From: Paracoccaceae bacterium
Lineage (GTDB): Bacteria > Pseudomonadota > Alphaproteobacteria > Rhodobacterales > Rhodobacteraceae
Length of the DNA stretch: 12,833 nucleotides
Direction: 5' to 3'
Assembly: GCA_009920815.1 (NCBI GenBank)
Contig: RFZH01000051.1
Span: forward strand, 1 to 12,833
Position numbers and translations under genes: made by a program
Shown: one piece after another, positions 12,585-12,833 of the stretch
Numbering within the stretch: position 1 is the stretch's first letter
How the letters are laid out: every line of letters begins with the position of its first letter
Notes under the pieces: model-generated
Seen by the model: the letters and a program-made list of their open reading frames with translations, nothing else
Databases searched by the model: none
What the model was told of the DNA's origin: nothing

Positions 12585-12833
12585 CTACCTTAAAACATAA
12601 GGCTGGGCCAACCAATCGCGCAAGACTGCATTTGTCTCCGAGGGGGCTTCTATCGTTGGGAAATGGCCCGTGTTCTCTAGGACACGCAGTTGTGCATTGG
12701 GAATCATGCCTGCCATAAAGTCATGGCGTTTTACGCAGCGTGCCTTGTTGATCAGGGCGTTTTTGGATGGCCCGAATTTGGGCAATGGCACGTTCTGGCC
12801 CGATTGACGCCGCCATGGCCTTGATCAAGGCCA
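12585..12833 (-). pseudogene. Alpha/beta hydrolase, 3' part, internal deletion and frameshift
   Basis: Reading inward from the right edge, one frame gives ALIKAMAASIGPERAIAQIR, then AIQKRPDQQGTLR, typical of the cap region of small alpha/beta hydrolases, and hits a TGA at 12723-12721. The C-terminal family sequence follows in a frame shifted by one base: VKRHDFMAGMIPNAQLRVLE, then NTGHFPTIEAP and an RDWLAQ end, stopping at 12587-12585. GHFPT carries the catalytic His. Relatives normally have about 17-18 residues between these parts (a CPTLVLCG..D.L.P type strand with the catalytic Asp), which are missing here. So a deletion of 3n+2 bases is likely, removing the acid residue and changing frame. 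A GTG-started 68-residue frame (12791-12585) exists but has no plausible gene start. The first part of the gene lies outside the window. Confidence 0.78.

Noticed and set aside
12585..12791. Independent 68-codon gene starting at GTG 12791.
   Set aside because: Homology begins only after the lesion, and the GTG lies inside the shifted reading of the upstream hydrolase part; it is a fragment.
1..12833. Search for tRNA, rRNA, CRISPR repeats, insertion-sequence ends, att sites and a replication origin.
   Set aside because: No clover-leaf, repeat-spacer array, transposase, long terminal inverted repeat or iteron cluster was recognised by reading.

Overview
The window looks like a chromosomal segment of a roseobacter-type alphaproteobacterium (Rhodobacterales) of moderate GC content. 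The evidence is gene content and order: a CarD regulator, an FdxA-type ferredoxin remnant, an S4 RNA-binding protein and a SUV3-like helicase in one minus-strand block, next to a small SCP2 protein and a lysophospholipase-type hydrolase on the plus strand. No rRNA, tRNA, CRISPR array, insertion sequence, phage gene or plasmid function was seen. The assignment is inference from protein families, not from a marker gene.

Layout. (1) 1-161, minus: 5' end of a secreted SIMPL (DUF541) protein. (2) 162-297: divergent intergenic region with a palindrome centred in a 19-nt promoter spacer. (3) 298-2451, plus: large single-pass membrane protein with a GspL/PilM-like N-terminus and a GspC/PilP-like C-terminus. 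(4) 2541-4412, plus: Kef-type CPA2 cation:proton antiporter with an RCK domain. (5) 4411-4440: terminator shared by the convergent antiporter and carD genes. (6) 9002-4467, minus: TPR protein, SUV3-like helicase, S4 protein, truncated fdxA and carD, probably one transcription block. (7) 9003-9057: short divergent region with a perfect 12-bp palindrome. (8) 9058-10278, plus: SCP2 protein overlapping by one base a frameshifted lysophospholipase-type hydrolase. (9) 10380-12200, plus: M3 oligoendopeptidase F. (10) 12227-12276: two tandem hairpins at the convergent end. (11) 12833-12294, minus: disrupted alpha/beta hydrolase followed by a YbiI-like DksA/TraR zinc-finger protein.

How the genes fit together. 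The minus-strand block is mostly about RNA synthesis and RNA handling: RNA polymerase stabilisation (CarD), RNA unwinding (SUV3-like helicase) and structured RNA binding (S4/Hsp15-like). The other genes are housekeeping or envelope functions: K+/H+ antiport, peptide turnover, and lipid or ester hydrolysis.

The most notable feature is damage. Three genes in 12.8 kb (fdxA, the lysophospholipase and the end hydrolase) keep well-conserved flanks but have lost internal or 3' sequence. The two hydrolases both show a net +1 frame change with several residues missing. This means either real gene decay in the lineage or deletion errors in the assembly. No clear new defence or mobile system was found; the least understood intact gene is the 717-residue membrane protein.
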